Source of the DNA: Acidocella facilis ATCC 35904
Lineage (GTDB): Bacteria > Pseudomonadota > Alphaproteobacteria > Acetobacterales > Acetobacteraceae
DNA length: 64,000 bases
NCBI RefSeq assembly: GCF_000687875.1
Contig: NZ_JHYG01000006.1
Span: forward strand, 1 to 64,000
Reading direction: 5' to 3'
Shown here: positions 45,190-53,825 of the stretch, piece by piece
How the letters are laid out: each line of letters opens with the position of its first letter
Numbering within the stretch: position 1 is the stretch's first letter
The notes under the pieces: model-generated
Told to the model about the DNA's origin: nothing
Databases searched by the model: none
What the model saw: the letters and a program-made list of their open reading frames with translations, nothing else
Made by a program: the position numbers and the translations under genes

Positions 45190-46986
45190 GTGTCTCTCAT
45201 CGATAAGAATTCCGCGCGCCCGATGGGCCGCGTGCTGTTATTTCTGCTGCGTCTGTGGCGCCGCCATGCCTGGCTCGTCGCGATGATCGTCGCGGCGATG
45301 ATCGGCGCGACGCTGACGGATGTGCTGATGCCGCTTTTCGCCGGCAAGCTGGTCACCGATGTCGCCGCCACCGGGCCGCGCTTGCGCGAAGCGCACGCGG
45401 CGCTGGTGACGGTCGGCATCATGGCCGGGCTCGGCGCCTCGCAGACTCTGCTGCGCAATATCGTGTTTCGCGGCGTGGTCGCGCTCAGCCTACGCAACAT
45501 GGCTGAATCCGCGCAGGAGGCCTTTAACCGCGTGCAGCGTTTCTCATCGGACTGGCACGCCAACAGCTTCGCCGGCTCGGTCCAGCGCAAGATCACCCGC
45601 GGCATGTGGGCGATCGACATGCTGAACGATACGCTGCTGGTGGCGCTGCTGCCGGCCTTGTGCGTGCTGGGGGGCACCGCCGCGGTGCTGGGCTGGCGCT
45701 GGCCGGTAATGGGCGGGCTGCTGGCCGGCGGCGCCTTGCTTTATATCGTGCTGGCCACGTCGCTCTCGGTTGGCTGGGTGGCGCCTGCGGCGCAACTCTC
45801 CAATCGCTGGGATACAAGGGTCGGCGGCGCCCTCGCGGATGCGATTTCCTGCAACGCGGTGGTGAAGGCCTTCGGCGCGGAAGCCCGTGAGGACGAGATT
45901 CTGCGCGGCGTGCTGGCGAAATGGGCCGCGCGCACCCGCCGCACCTGGATTCGCGGCACCAATTCCGGCACCATCCAGGGCGTGGCGCTGCTGCTGCTGC
46001 GCACCGGCGTCACCTCGCTCGCGGTCTGGCTCTGGTGGAGCGGCCGCGCCTCGCCCGGCGACATCGCGACGGTGCTCACCGCCTACTTCGTCATCCACGG
46101 CTATCTGCGCGATATCGGCTTTCACATCTCGAATCTGCAGCGCGGCGTCAACGATATGGAGGAGCTGGTGGCGCTGCACAGCCAAGGGCTGGGGGTGGAG
46201 GATGCGCCCGACGCGCGGCCCATCCGCATCGGCAATGGCGAGATCGTCTTCGATCGTGTCGGGTTCCGCTACGGGCCGCACGCCTTGCCGCTGTTCGAGG
46301 ATTTTTCCCTGCGCATCGCGGCGGGCGAGCGTGTCGGGCTGGTCGGCCATTCCGGCTCGGGCAAGACCAGCTTCGTCAAGCTGTTGCAGCGCCTGCACGA
46401 TGTCAGCGCCGGCGCGATCAGGATCGACGGGCAGGATATACGTGCCGTGCGTCAGGCCAGCCTGCGCGCCAATCTCGCCATCGTGGCGCAGGAGCCGATC
46501 CTGTTTCATCGCTCGCTGGCGGATAACATCGCCTATGCCCGGCCCGGCGCCAGCCTGGCGGAGATCGAGCAGGCCGCCTGGCTCGCCAACGCGCATGAGT
46601 TCATCGCCCGGCTGCCGCGCGGCTACCAGACCCTGGTCGGCGAGCGCGGGGTGAAGCTCTCCGGCGGTGAGCGCCAGCGCGTCGCCATCGCCCGCGCCTT
46701 CCTGGCGAATGCGCCGATCCTGATTCTCGACGAGGCGACGGCCAGCCTGGATTCCGAATCCGAGGCTTTGATTCAGGAAGCGATGGAACGGCTGATGACC
46801 GGCCGCACCGTCATCGTCATCGCGCATCGCCTCTCCACCGTGCGCGCGCTGGATCGGATTTTGGTGTTCGATCGCGGCCGGCTGGCGGAAGAGGGCCCGC
46901 ACGAAGCGTTGCTGACGCGTGAGGGCGGCATCTATCGGCGTTTGTTCGAACGCCAGGCGATGGGCTTGCTGCCTGCCGAATCCTGA
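45190..46986 (+). CDS. ABC exporter, fused membrane and ATPase domains
   Basis: A 598-residue half-transporter of the ABCB type. Six helices lie in residues 20-310 (ABC_membrane domain). The nucleotide-binding domain from about 340 has Walker A GHSGSGKTS, Q-loop AQEPILFH, signature LSGGERQR, Walker B ILILDEATASLDSES and switch histidine IAHRLSTV. It probably dimerises and exports a lipid, drug or peptide. No C39 peptidase domain, so it is not a bacteriocin-processing exporter. GTG start at 45190. The gene follows a leader ORF and attenuator-like hairpin. Confidence 0.9.
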   Translation: MSLIDKNSARPMGRVLLFLLRLWRRHAWLVAMIVAAMIGATLTDVLMPLFAGKLVTDVAATGPRLREAHAALVTVGIMAGLGASQTLLRNIVFRGVVALSLRNMAESAQEAFNRVQRFSSDWHANSFAGSVQRKITRGMWAIDMLNDTLLVALLPALCVLGGTAAVLGWRWPVMGGLLAGGALLYIVLATSLSVGWVAPAAQLSNRWDTRVGGALADAISCNAVVKAFGAEAREDEILRGVLAKWAARTRRTWIRGTNSGTIQGVALLLLRTGVTSLAVWLWWSGRASPGDIATVLTAYFVIHGYLRDIGFHISNLQRGVNDMEELVALHSQGLGVEDAPDARPIRIGNGEIVFDRVGFRYGPHALPLFEDFSLRIAAGERVGLVGHSGSGKTSFVKLLQRLHDVSAGAIRIDGQDIRAVRQASLRANLAIVAQEPILFHRSLADNIAYARPGASLAEIEQAAWLANAHEFIARLPRGYQTLVGERGVKLSGGERQRVAIARAFLANAPILILDEATASLDSESEALIQEAMERLMTGRTVIVIAHRLSTVRALDRILVFDRGRLAEEGPHEALLTREGGIYRRLFERQAMGLLPAES

Positions 46987-47291
46987 GCCGGCGACAATCC
47001 TTGACATCATCACCCGGCCGCCCAACGGCGCGGCCGGGTGATAATGCGCGCAGCGCGTGTTTGGCCGGGCGCGGCAGCGTCACGATCAACACATAAAAAT
47101 TCCGCCAAAACAAAATCGGGCCGGAGGATCAGCGCGTTTGGCGCTGTTTGACAAGAATTTGGCATGCGCCGGTGTTCATTCCCGCGTCATGCCCCTGCCA
47201 TTCTGCACGCTGCAGTGGGACGCATCCCACCGCCCTCAGCGAAACAAAGCGCGGATAGATCCCGCGCGCGAAAAGAATGGGAGCCTCGAAA
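46987..47291 (+). other. Intergenic region between ABC exporter and outer-membrane barrel gene
   Basis: It holds a strong 13-bp hairpin (47009-47021/47030-47042) without a T run, a smaller hairpin CAGCGC/GCGCTG (47130-47146), and directly after it TTGACA (47148), a possible -35 for the barrel gene without a clear -10. No coding sequence was recognised. Confidence 0.45.
47009..47042 (+). terminator. Hairpin downstream of the ABC exporter
   Basis: Perfect 13-bp arms ATCACCCGGCCGC/GCGGCCGGGTGAT with an 8-base loop, about 20 bp after the stop. Lacks a U-tract, so termination is uncertain. Confidence 0.5.
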
Positions 47292-48494
47292 ATGGATTTA
47301 TGCAGGATTGGCGTGGCCGGGCTTTGCGGCTGGCTGGCAATGGCCGGTGGCGCGATGGCGCTCACCCCCCCGGCGGGCATCGAAATTGACGGCGCCTGGC
47401 TGGGAAATCTCACTCTTTCCGGGGGCGCGGATGGGTATGGCTTCGTGCAGAGCGGCACCAGCCACGCGGCCTTTAACGGCAACAACATCACCGGCACCAG
47501 GCTGGCGAACGCGTTGATCGAGCTGCAGAAACCGGCCGGGCTGGTGCAGTTCAACCTCGCCATCGGGGCCAATACCGGCGCCATGCCGCTGGGCAGCGCG
47601 CCGATTCAGGCCAGCGTCAACAGCCTGGCGACGGGACCGCTTTATTACGGCTATCTGACCATTGCCCCGCCGGGCAGCCCGGTGACAGTCTCCGCCGGAC
47701 AGTTGATCTCGCTGGAGGGATTCGAAGCCGGCACGGACTGGTATAATTCCAATCTGTTCACCAGCGCGCTGTTTTATACCCAAAGCGCGATGTTTCGTGG
47801 CGCCGAGCTGAATTATGCCAGCAAGGCGCTGAATGCCACGATCGCCTGGGGGGATGGCTACGAGACGGGGGTGTTCAACACGGTGGAGGCGGTGGCAACC
47901 TACCAGCTGCCGCACGGGCAATCCATCGCCGCCTATTATGCGGGGGCGCTCGGGCGGGTGGGGCTGAACGCGAAAACCTATGCTGGCACCGGCTCTTATG
48001 GAGATCCCGCGCATTTCGCCACGGTTGGCACCTTCGGCGCGAACTATGCCAATTCGCAGATGTTCGGCGCCTATTATACATTCAGCGACGGCGCCCTGAG
48101 CCTTACCCCGGAAATCCAGTATCAATATGCCAAGGCGGATGCGCGGCTGGTCCAACCAGGCTCCGCCGCGATGGGCAAATTCTCCAGCATGTTCGGCGCC
48201 GCCCTGTTCGCGGATTACCCGATTGCCAACACGCCTTACGAGATCGGTGGATTTGCGGAATATTTCACCAGCAACGGGCCGGATAGCTGGTTCATCGCGC
48301 CGGGCGCGCGCGGGGTGGGCTTCGCCATAACGCCAAGCTGGCAGCATAAGGATCTCTTCATCCGCGCCTCCGCCGGCTACATGCATCTGCTCAACGGCTC
48401 CTATGCCGGCAACGGGCAGATTGGCGCCTTCGGCAATCAGGCCGGGGGGCGCGACGTGGTGCAGGGCCTGCTTGAGGCGGGGATTTTGTTTTGA
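47292..48494 (+). CDS. Outer-membrane beta-barrel (porin-like) protein
   Basis: A 400-residue exported protein. Signal peptide MDLCRIGVAGLCGWLAMAGG with cleavage near AMA-L. The mature part is rich in alternating Gly/Tyr/Ala strands (TVEAVATYQLPHGQSIAAYYAGALG, AYYTFSDGALSLTPEIQYQY split over several strands) and ends in LLEAGILF with a terminal phenylalanine, as required for barrel assembly. It resembles Gram-negative porin or carbohydrate-type channel families, but I cannot name one. The ATG at 47292 has GGGAG 8 bases upstream; an ATG at 47277 is less supported. It closes the envelope-transport run. Confidence 0.8.
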   Translation: MDLCRIGVAGLCGWLAMAGGAMALTPPAGIEIDGAWLGNLTLSGGADGYGFVQSGTSHAAFNGNNITGTRLANALIELQKPAGLVQFNLAIGANTGAMPLGSAPIQASVNSLATGPLYYGYLTIAPPGSPVTVSAGQLISLEGFEAGTDWYNSNLFTSALFYTQSAMFRGAELNYASKALNATIAWGDGYETGVFNTVEAVATYQLPHGQSIAAYYAGALGRVGLNAKTYAGTGSYGDPAHFATVGTFGANYANSQMFGAYYTFSDGALSLTPEIQYQYAKADARLVQPGSAAMGKFSSMFGAALFADYPIANTPYEIGGFAEYFTSNGPDSWFIAPGARGVGFAITPSWQHKDLFIRASAGYMHLLNGSYAGNGQIGAFGNQAGGRDVVQGLLEAGILF

Positions 48495-48556
48495 GCACCA
48501 TCCGGTCAAACCTCGTCGTTTGATCGGATCAAGCCGCGCGCTCAAACAAAATCCGA
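48493..48556. repeat. Palindromic repeat, copy C (degenerate)
   Basis: Begins in the barrel-gene stop codon. GAGCACCATCCGGTCAAAC and GTTTGATCGGAT match the first palindrome at 61401 nearly base for base, including the following GC-CGCT-AAACA-AATC part. Confidence 0.7.
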
Positions 48557-48572
48557 CTCACACGGGCCGCAC

Positions 48573-48599
48573 CGGCGGGGCCGCATGCCGGCCCCGCCG
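48573..48599 (+). terminator. Terminator-like hairpin before the DUF3237 gene
   Basis: Arms CGGCGGGGCC/GGCCCCGCCG, 7-base loop, followed by CTTGTCTTT. Likely ends the barrel-gene transcript. Confidence 0.6.
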
Positions 48600-48638
48600 C
48601 TTGTCTTTGTAAACTTCACCACAAGGATACCTGGACTG

Positions 48639-49097
48639 ATGAACGATCCACGCCTGGAATTCGCTTTCGAGATCAACGCTGCGCTCGCCCCCCCGCTGGA
48701 TGGCGGACCCGGCCGCCACGGGCATAGGCGCATCAACCCGATCACCGGCGGATGGGTGCGGGGGCCGCGCCTGCAAGGGCGCGTGCTGCCCGGCGGGGCG
48801 GATTATGAATGGGTGCGCGCGAATGGCTGCTCGGTGCTGGACGCCCATTACGCGCTGCAGGCCGAGGACGGCACGCCGATCTATATCCGCAATCAAGGCC
48901 TGTTCATCGCCGATGCGGCGCTGCTGCGGCGTTTGGATGCGGGCGAGAGCGTTGATGAGGCCGCCTATTATTTCCGCTGCGCGCCATTGTTCGAAGCGCC
49001 GGAAGGGCCGCATGGCTGGCTGAGCGAGCGCCTCTTCATCGGCAGCGGCGCCTTCCGGCACGATCATGTATTGATCAAGATTTTTGAATTTCTCTGA
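48639..49097 (+). CDS. DUF3237 domain protein
   Basis: A 152-residue DUF3237 protein: LEFAFEINAALAPP at the start, then GGWVRGPRLQGRVLPGGADYEW, LDAHYALQAEDGTPIYIRNQG and LFIGSGAFRHDHVLIKIFE. The family is small, cytoplasmic and of unknown function. The ATG at 48639 is preceded by AAGGA; an upstream start would add residues absent from the family. Monocistronic as far as can be seen. Confidence 0.85.
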   Translation: MNDPRLEFAFEINAALAPPLDGGPGRHGHRRINPITGGWVRGPRLQGRVLPGGADYEWVRANGCSVLDAHYALQAEDGTPIYIRNQGLFIADAALLRRLDAGESVDEAAYYFRCAPLFEAPEGPHGWLSERLFIGSGAFRHDHVLIKIFEFL

Positions 49098-49189
49098 CGG
49101 AGGAAGGCGTTTTCAGCAACGCATGAAGGCGTTGCGGCGGCGCACCGAAACGCCGTCAACCGCCGGCCTCAACGCATGAGGTCGGCGCC

Positions 49190-49255
49190 ATGATCGACCG
49201 ATATTGGTCCAATCTGCTCCGCTTCATCGCGGCGTCGGCGCTGCTGCCCGTCTAG
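49190..49255 (+). CDS. Possible 21-residue hydrophobic small protein
   Basis: MIDRYWSNLLRFIAASALLP plus a final V, with GAGG 8 bases before the ATG, in the 181-bp convergent gap between DUF3237 and the AraC gene. Amphipathic/hydrophobic composition fits a membrane micropeptide, but chance occurrence is quite possible. Confidence 0.2.
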   Translation: MIDRYWSNLLRFIAASALLPV

Positions 49256-49278
49256 GCGCTCGTTTCCAGAGGCGGACC

Positions 49279-50310
49279 TTACAGCCCGGGCTGCGCGGCC
49301 TGGCGCATGGCGCGGGGCGATTTGCCGGTCCAGCCGCGGCAGGCGCGCGAGAAGCCGGAAAGTTCGCTATAGCCGAGCCGCGCGGCGATCTGCTTCATCG
49401 GCAAGCCGGGATTATCCAGCATGGTTTCGGCGATGCCGCGCCGCTCCTCCTCCAGCAACAGGCGAAAATTCAGCCGCTCATCCTGCAGCCGCCTTTGCAG
49501 CGTGCGCACGGAAAATCCCAGCTCCCGGGCAACATCCTGCAGCGTCACCGGCCCGCGCCCGAGCAAATGCCGGATCGTCTCGCGCAGGCTCTCGCCCAGG
49601 CTGCAAGGCTGGCTTTCGCGCGCCAGCAAATCCTCCAGATGCCGCAGCACCACCGGCCGCAAGGAAGGGGTGGCCAGCGGGTTGGCGCGGGTGACGTCGG
49701 CGGCGGCGATGATGATACGGCTCTCCGAGAGGCCGAAATGCACCGGCGCGCGGAAAATCTGCCGCAAGGCCGCCTCCCGCCCCTGGCCGGCATGGGCGAA
49801 TTGCACCTCCAGCGGGCTCCAGTTGCGCGACAGAAAACCACGGATGAAGCTGATCGCGCTGGCGGTGGTCATTTCGGTATCCTGGCAGCGCATCGGCACG
49901 GCGGGGTCGTGAATTCTGTAGCTCAGCACGCACAACCCGTCGCGCTGTTCCACCCGCATCTGCGTATGGCTCTGGATCAGCGGCGCGAATTTCGGAAAAT
50001 GGGCGAAAACATCCGCGAGGCTGGAACTGGCGCTGAACAGCGCGCCAAATGGCCCGGCCTGCTCTGCCTTATAGGTCATCCCGATCCGCGCCCCCAGGCA
50101 AGGATCACCAATCAGCGCCGCCGCCTGCTCGATCAATAAGGAGGGGGTTTCCAGCTTGATCCAACGATAAGGGTCGCTGATCATGGCAGGGTCAATGCCA
50201 TATCGCGCGAGCAGCGCCCGGCGCAATTCCGGCGGCACCTGAGGGTGGTCCATGAAAGGTTGCAAGGTGATCGCGCGGATCCGCGATTCGGCTGGTTTTG
50301 GTGCGGACAA
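49279..50310 (-). CDS. AraC-family transcriptional regulator with arabinose-binding-like N-domain
   Basis: A 343-residue regulator. The N-terminal Arabinose_bd-type domain (about 30-210) is followed by a C-terminal AraC HTH (about 250-335: VTLQDVARELGFSVRTLQRRL, IAARLGYSELSGFSRACRGWTGKSP). The open frame extends through the neighbouring permease gene on the other strand. TTG at 50310 is chosen because AAGGAA lies 7 bases upstream; ATG at 50253 is the alternative. It is divergent from the permease-amidohydrolase pair, which it probably activates. Confidence 0.88.
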   Translation of the reverse strand: MSAPKPAESRIRAITLQPFMDHPQVPPELRRALLARYGIDPAMISDPYRWIKLETPSLLIEQAAALIGDPCLGARIGMTYKAEQAGPFGALFSASSSLADVFAHFPKFAPLIQSHTQMRVEQRDGLCVLSYRIHDPAVPMRCQDTEMTTASAISFIRGFLSRNWSPLEVQFAHAGQGREAALRQIFRAPVHFGLSESRIIIAAADVTRANPLATPSLRPVVLRHLEDLLARESQPCSLGESLRETIRHLLGRGPVTLQDVARELGFSVRTLQRRLQDERLNFRLLLEEERRGIAETMLDNPGLPMKQIAARLGYSELSGFSRACRGWTGKSPRAMRQAAQPGL

Positions 50311-50515
50311 TTTATCATTCCTTCCTGCGGTAAACCGCGGATGGTGTTTTCTCCCGGTCCTTCGTCTTATCCCCCCGGCGCGCAAACGCAATATGGAGGC
50401 TGGGGAGGCTGGCGTGTTTTGACAAGTTTTTGGCGCGGCCTCCCGCTCCCCCCGGCGCCAGGCGGCGTTAGGCTTGGCCTCTGATCCGTGGAAACATAAC
50501 AATGAGGCGGGGTTC
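50311..50515. promoter_or_regulatory. Divergent promoter region of AraC regulator and permease operon
   Basis: A 205-bp gap that should hold both promoters and the AraC site. A short direct repeat GGAGGCTGG-GGAGGCTGG (about 50395-50412) is the only clear feature. AraC proteins often bind direct repeats, but this one is GC-rich and may be chance. Confidence 0.3.
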
Positions 50516-52012
50516 ATGAGTGAAATAATCGAGCAGGTCGAGCCGGCGGCTCCCTCCATCCTGATTGCAACATCCGATGCCGGGCTGAAGCGCGGCGCCA
50601 TTGGCCTGGCGGAAGCCTTCGCCTCGACCTTGGCGAATATCGCGCCCGCGGAGGCGATTTTCTCGCTGATCGGGCTGATCGCCGCCTTCATGGGCAGCTT
50701 CACGCCCTGGACCTTCCTCATCACCGGCTTCGCCATCGCCGCCACCGGCTGGAATCTGTCGGAATTCGCCGTGCGGGTGCCGAGTGCCGGCAGCTTCATC
50801 GGCTTCATCTATCATGGCGGCAACGCCATCCGCCCCGGCTATGGCCGCTTCACCAGCGCCATGACCTTCTATCTCGGCATTCTCGGCGGGCCGATCACCC
50901 TGGCCTCGGTCTCGGTGTTTCTGGGCTCCTGGGTGCAGACGGCGCTGGGTTTGCCAAACATCTGGTGGCTGATCATCGCCCTGGCGGGGATCGTCCTCAG
51001 CGTGCCGGTCTTGCTGCGCGGCATCGCCGCCTCAACCCATGTCGCCTTCGTGCTGTTCCTGGTCGAGGCGGTGGGGCTGGTGCTGTTTTCCGTCGTCGTG
51101 CTGGCGCAGTCCGGTCCGGCACTGGCCGCGCCGTTGCATCCGGCGGGGGGCATGCCGGGCGGGTTCGCCGGGCTCAACGGCATCGTCTTCACCGCCGCCT
51201 TGTTCAGCTATGTCGGCTGGGAGAATTCCGGCAGCCTGGGCGAGGAGCTGCGCCATCCGCGCCGCAACGTGCCGATCGCGGTGATCGGCTCCATCGCCAT
51301 GATCGGCGTGCTGTATATTCTGGTCACCTGGGCGGCGGTGTCCGGCTATGCCGCCTGGCATGGGGCCGGCCCCGGCATGACCCGCCTTGCCGACCCCACC
51401 AATGCGGCGCCCTTCATTGAGCTCACCGACCATTACATGCCCTGGTTCCATTGGGTGATGGTGTTCATCGGCCTGACCAGCGCCATCGGCTCCTATATCG
51501 CGGCGGTGACGGCGGTTTCCCGCTGGACCTATGCCGCCGCGCGTGGCGGCTTGCTGCCAGCCCCCTTCGCGCGGGTAAGCGCCATCTCCCGCGTCCCCGT
51601 GATGTCGGTTTTGATCTGGAACCTGCTGATCGGCTTTTTCGTGATCGCCGCCTATTTCCTGTTCAACGGCGATGCGGTCACCGGCACCGGCTATCTGGCC
51701 GGCATCGGCGCCGCGCCGATCACGGTTGGTTATTTCCTGATGGCCTTGCTCTGCCCTGTGTTCATCTGGCGGACGGACCGGGCGCGGTTTGGGCTGTTCC
51801 GGCATGTCCTGCCGGCCCTGATCGGCGTCGTCACCATCGGCAACGGGCTCTACCAGGCGGTCTCGCCCTACCAGCCGCCGCCGGCCAACCGGTTCTGGAT
51901 TTATATCGGCGGCATTTTCGTGCTCGCGCTGGCCGCCACGATCTACAAATTGGCCACGCGGGGAGCTGCGATCGACCGGCTTGGCTATGTCGTCCCGGAG
52001 GATGAAGCGTAA
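50516..52012 (+). CDS. APC-family amino-acid/amine permease
   Basis: A 498-residue permease with about 12 helices. The N-terminal family motif GAIGLAEAFASTLANIAPAEA and the repeated Gly-rich helix 1 and 6 regions fit the APC superfamily. An in-frame upstream codon exists, but ATG at 50516 follows a G-rich site and gives the usual short N-terminus. It is joined to an amidohydrolase by TAATG, so it probably imports that enzyme's substrate or product, such as an amide or N-acyl compound. The substrate is unproven. Confidence 0.85.
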   Translation: MSEIIEQVEPAAPSILIATSDAGLKRGAIGLAEAFASTLANIAPAEAIFSLIGLIAAFMGSFTPWTFLITGFAIAATGWNLSEFAVRVPSAGSFIGFIYHGGNAIRPGYGRFTSAMTFYLGILGGPITLASVSVFLGSWVQTALGLPNIWWLIIALAGIVLSVPVLLRGIAASTHVAFVLFLVEAVGLVLFSVVVLAQSGPALAAPLHPAGGMPGGFAGLNGIVFTAALFSYVGWENSGSLGEELRHPRRNVPIAVIGSIAMIGVLYILVTWAAVSGYAAWHGAGPGMTRLADPTNAAPFIELTDHYMPWFHWVMVFIGLTSAIGSYIAAVTAVSRWTYAAARGGLLPAPFARVSAISRVPVMSVLIWNLLIGFFVIAAYFLFNGDAVTGTGYLAGIGAAPITVGYFLMALLCPVFIWRTDRARFGLFRHVLPALIGVVTIGNGLYQAVSPYQPPPANRFWIYIGGIFVLALAATIYKLATRGAAIDRLGYVVPEDEA

Positions 52013-53637
52013 TGACCAGCTTCGCGGATATCATAATTCGTAATAGCCACATATTGCGCCCCGATGGGCTGGGCTGGCGCGAGGATGCGGATTGCCTGGC
52101 GCTGGCCGGCGGCAAGATTTGCGCGCTCGGGCGGGCGGCGGAGATGGCGGCCTGGCGCGGCCCGGGGACCGAGATGATCGATCTGGCCGGCGGCTATCTG
52201 ACCCCCGGCCTGGTCGATGGCCATGCCCACCCGATCCAGGGGCATGATCTGCAGATCGGGCTGGATCTGGCCGAGGTGCGCGATATGGGGCAGCTGCGCG
52301 CCGCCCTGGCGCAAGCCGCTTCCGCCCTGCCGCCGGATGCCTGGCTGCAGGGCCACGGGTTGGACCCCTCGCTGCTGGCGCAAGCCGGCCATCCGGCGGA
52401 CGAGCTGGAGGCGGCGGCCGGCGGCCGGCCGGTGTTTCTGCTGTTCTTCGATTATCATGGCGCCATGGTCAGCCGCGCGGCGCTGGCCCGGGCCGGCATC
52501 ACCGGGCCGCGCGGCTTTGCCAGCGGGGCGGATATTCTCTGCGATGCGGCGGGCCGCCCCACCGGCACCTTGCTGGAGACGGAGGCGGTGGAGCTGGTCC
52601 GCGCCGTGCTGCCGCGCCTGGAGCAGGCGGCACGCCTGGCCTCGATGCGCGCCTTGTTCGAGCGGATGGCCGACGCCGGCCTGACCGGCATGCATGTGAT
52701 GGACGCCAATGGCGACAGCCTGGATTGTTTTGCCGCACTGGAGGCGCAAGCCAAGCTGCCCTTGCGCTTTCATATTCTGCCCTGGGTGAATCCCGGCGCC
52801 ACGCGCGCGGAGCTGGAGGCGGTTCTGGCCTTGCAGAGCCGCGCCGGCCGGCTCTGGCGGGTCTGCGGGGCGAAATTCTTCATCGACGGCACCATCGATG
52901 CCGGCACCGCCTGGCTGCATGAGCCGGACACGCAGGGCGGCTCCACCGGGCCGCATTGGCCCTCCCCGGAGGCCTATAGCGAGGCGGTGCGGTTTTTCGG
53001 CGAGCGGGGCGTGCATACCGCCACCCATGCGATCGGCGACAAGGCGGTGCGGCATGTGCTGGATACGCTGGCCAGCCTGCCGCCCCCGATCCGCGCGGCG
53101 GCGCGCCACCGGGTGGAGCATATCGAAACCCTGCCCGATGAGGATGTCGGCCGGTTCGCTTCGTTGCAGGTGTTGCCCTCGATGCAGCCTTCCCACGCGG
53201 TGCGCTATGCCAGCGCTGACCTGAGCGATCCGTGGTCGCAGCGTCTGGGGCCGGTGCGCGCGGCGCGGGGATGGCGCACCGCCGACATCGCCGCGACCGG
53301 TGTGCCCCTGGTGCTCGGCTCTGATTGGCCGATCGCCCCCTATGATGCGCGTGAGATCCTGGCCTGCGCGGTGGCGCGCCGCCTGCCGGGGCGGGCGCTG
53401 GCGCCGGTGGGCGCGGAGCAAACCCTCTCGCGCGCCGCGGCGCTGGCCGGTTTGACCCGCCATACCGCCTATGTGGTGCAGGAGGAGACCAGGCTGGGCG
53501 CGGTGCTGCCGGGCTACGACGCGGATCTGACCGGATTTTCGGTCGATCCGCTCAATGCCGGTGTCGATGAGCTGGGGACGGCGCCGTTCCGGCTGACGGT
53601 GAGCGACGGCCAGGTGACGCATCGCCTGGCTAAATGA
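52012..53637 (+). CDS. Amidohydrolase, YtcJ-like (Amidohydro_3)
   Basis: A 541-residue metal-dependent hydrolase. H71-x-H73 in PGLVDGHAHPIQGHD ends the first barrel strand. A lysine/metal region around GAKFFIDGTIDAGTAWL, HAIGDKAV and VEHIETLPDED, and GSDWPIAPYD with the catalytic Asp, complete the YtcJ pattern. The family hydrolyses diverse amides and cyclic compounds; the exact substrate is unknown. No signal peptide. Coupled to the permease by a 1-bp stop/start overlap and probably under AraC control. Confidence 0.88.
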   Translation: MTSFADIIIRNSHILRPDGLGWREDADCLALAGGKICALGRAAEMAAWRGPGTEMIDLAGGYLTPGLVDGHAHPIQGHDLQIGLDLAEVRDMGQLRAALAQAASALPPDAWLQGHGLDPSLLAQAGHPADELEAAAGGRPVFLLFFDYHGAMVSRAALARAGITGPRGFASGADILCDAAGRPTGTLLETEAVELVRAVLPRLEQAARLASMRALFERMADAGLTGMHVMDANGDSLDCFAALEAQAKLPLRFHILPWVNPGATRAELEAVLALQSRAGRLWRVCGAKFFIDGTIDAGTAWLHEPDTQGGSTGPHWPSPEAYSEAVRFFGERGVHTATHAIGDKAVRHVLDTLASLPPPIRAAARHRVEHIETLPDEDVGRFASLQVLPSMQPSHAVRYASADLSDPWSQRLGPVRAARGWRTADIAATGVPLVLGSDWPIAPYDAREILACAVARRLPGRALAPVGAEQTLSRAAALAGLTRHTAYVVQEETRLGAVLPGYDADLTGFSVDPLNAGVDELGTAPFRLTVSDGQVTHRLAK

Positions 53638-53687
53638 CATAATCGAAAAAATTTTCGGTGCCGCCTCTTAAAAAGCGGTGAAGAGAC

Positions 53688-53731
53688 ATGGGGGCATTTT
53701 GTAAAAAGCCCCCATACCTCCAAAAACTTTT
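53688..53731 (-). terminator. AAAAGTTTTTGG box and hairpin in minus orientation
   Basis: Read leftward from the histidine kinase gene: AAAAGTTTTTGG (53731-53720), then hairpin ATGGGGGC/GCCCCCAT (53715-53688). The same design follows mmsA and the biotin carboxylase. A second GC hairpin with loop TTAAAAA lies at about 53656-53679. Confidence 0.6.
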
Positions 53732-53767
53732 ATAAATTTTTCAGTGTGTTGGCTTAAACAATCGTGA

Positions 53768-53825
53768 AGAGGCTGTTTCAAAAGTCGCTATGGCGGCCGC
53801 CAGAGTGGCTTTTCAAACAGTCTCT
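53768..53825. repeat. Imperfect 22-bp inverted repeat, possible MITE or decayed IS end pair
   Basis: Left arm AGAGGCTGTTTCAAAAGTCGCT and right arm complement AGAGACTGTTTGAAAAGCCACT (written here only for comparison) agree at 18 of 22 positions around a GGCGGCCGCC core. The right arm covers the start of the kinase stop codon. No transposase is nearby. Confidence 0.55.

Noticed and set aside
50311-50808. N-terminal extension of the AraC gene to 509 residues
   Set aside because: The extension lies opposite the APC permease coding region and precedes a good ribosome site at the TTG of 50310.
51985-53640. 551-codon minus-strand frame opposite the amidohydrolase
   Set aside because: Shadow of a clear enzyme gene; composition is antisense-like.
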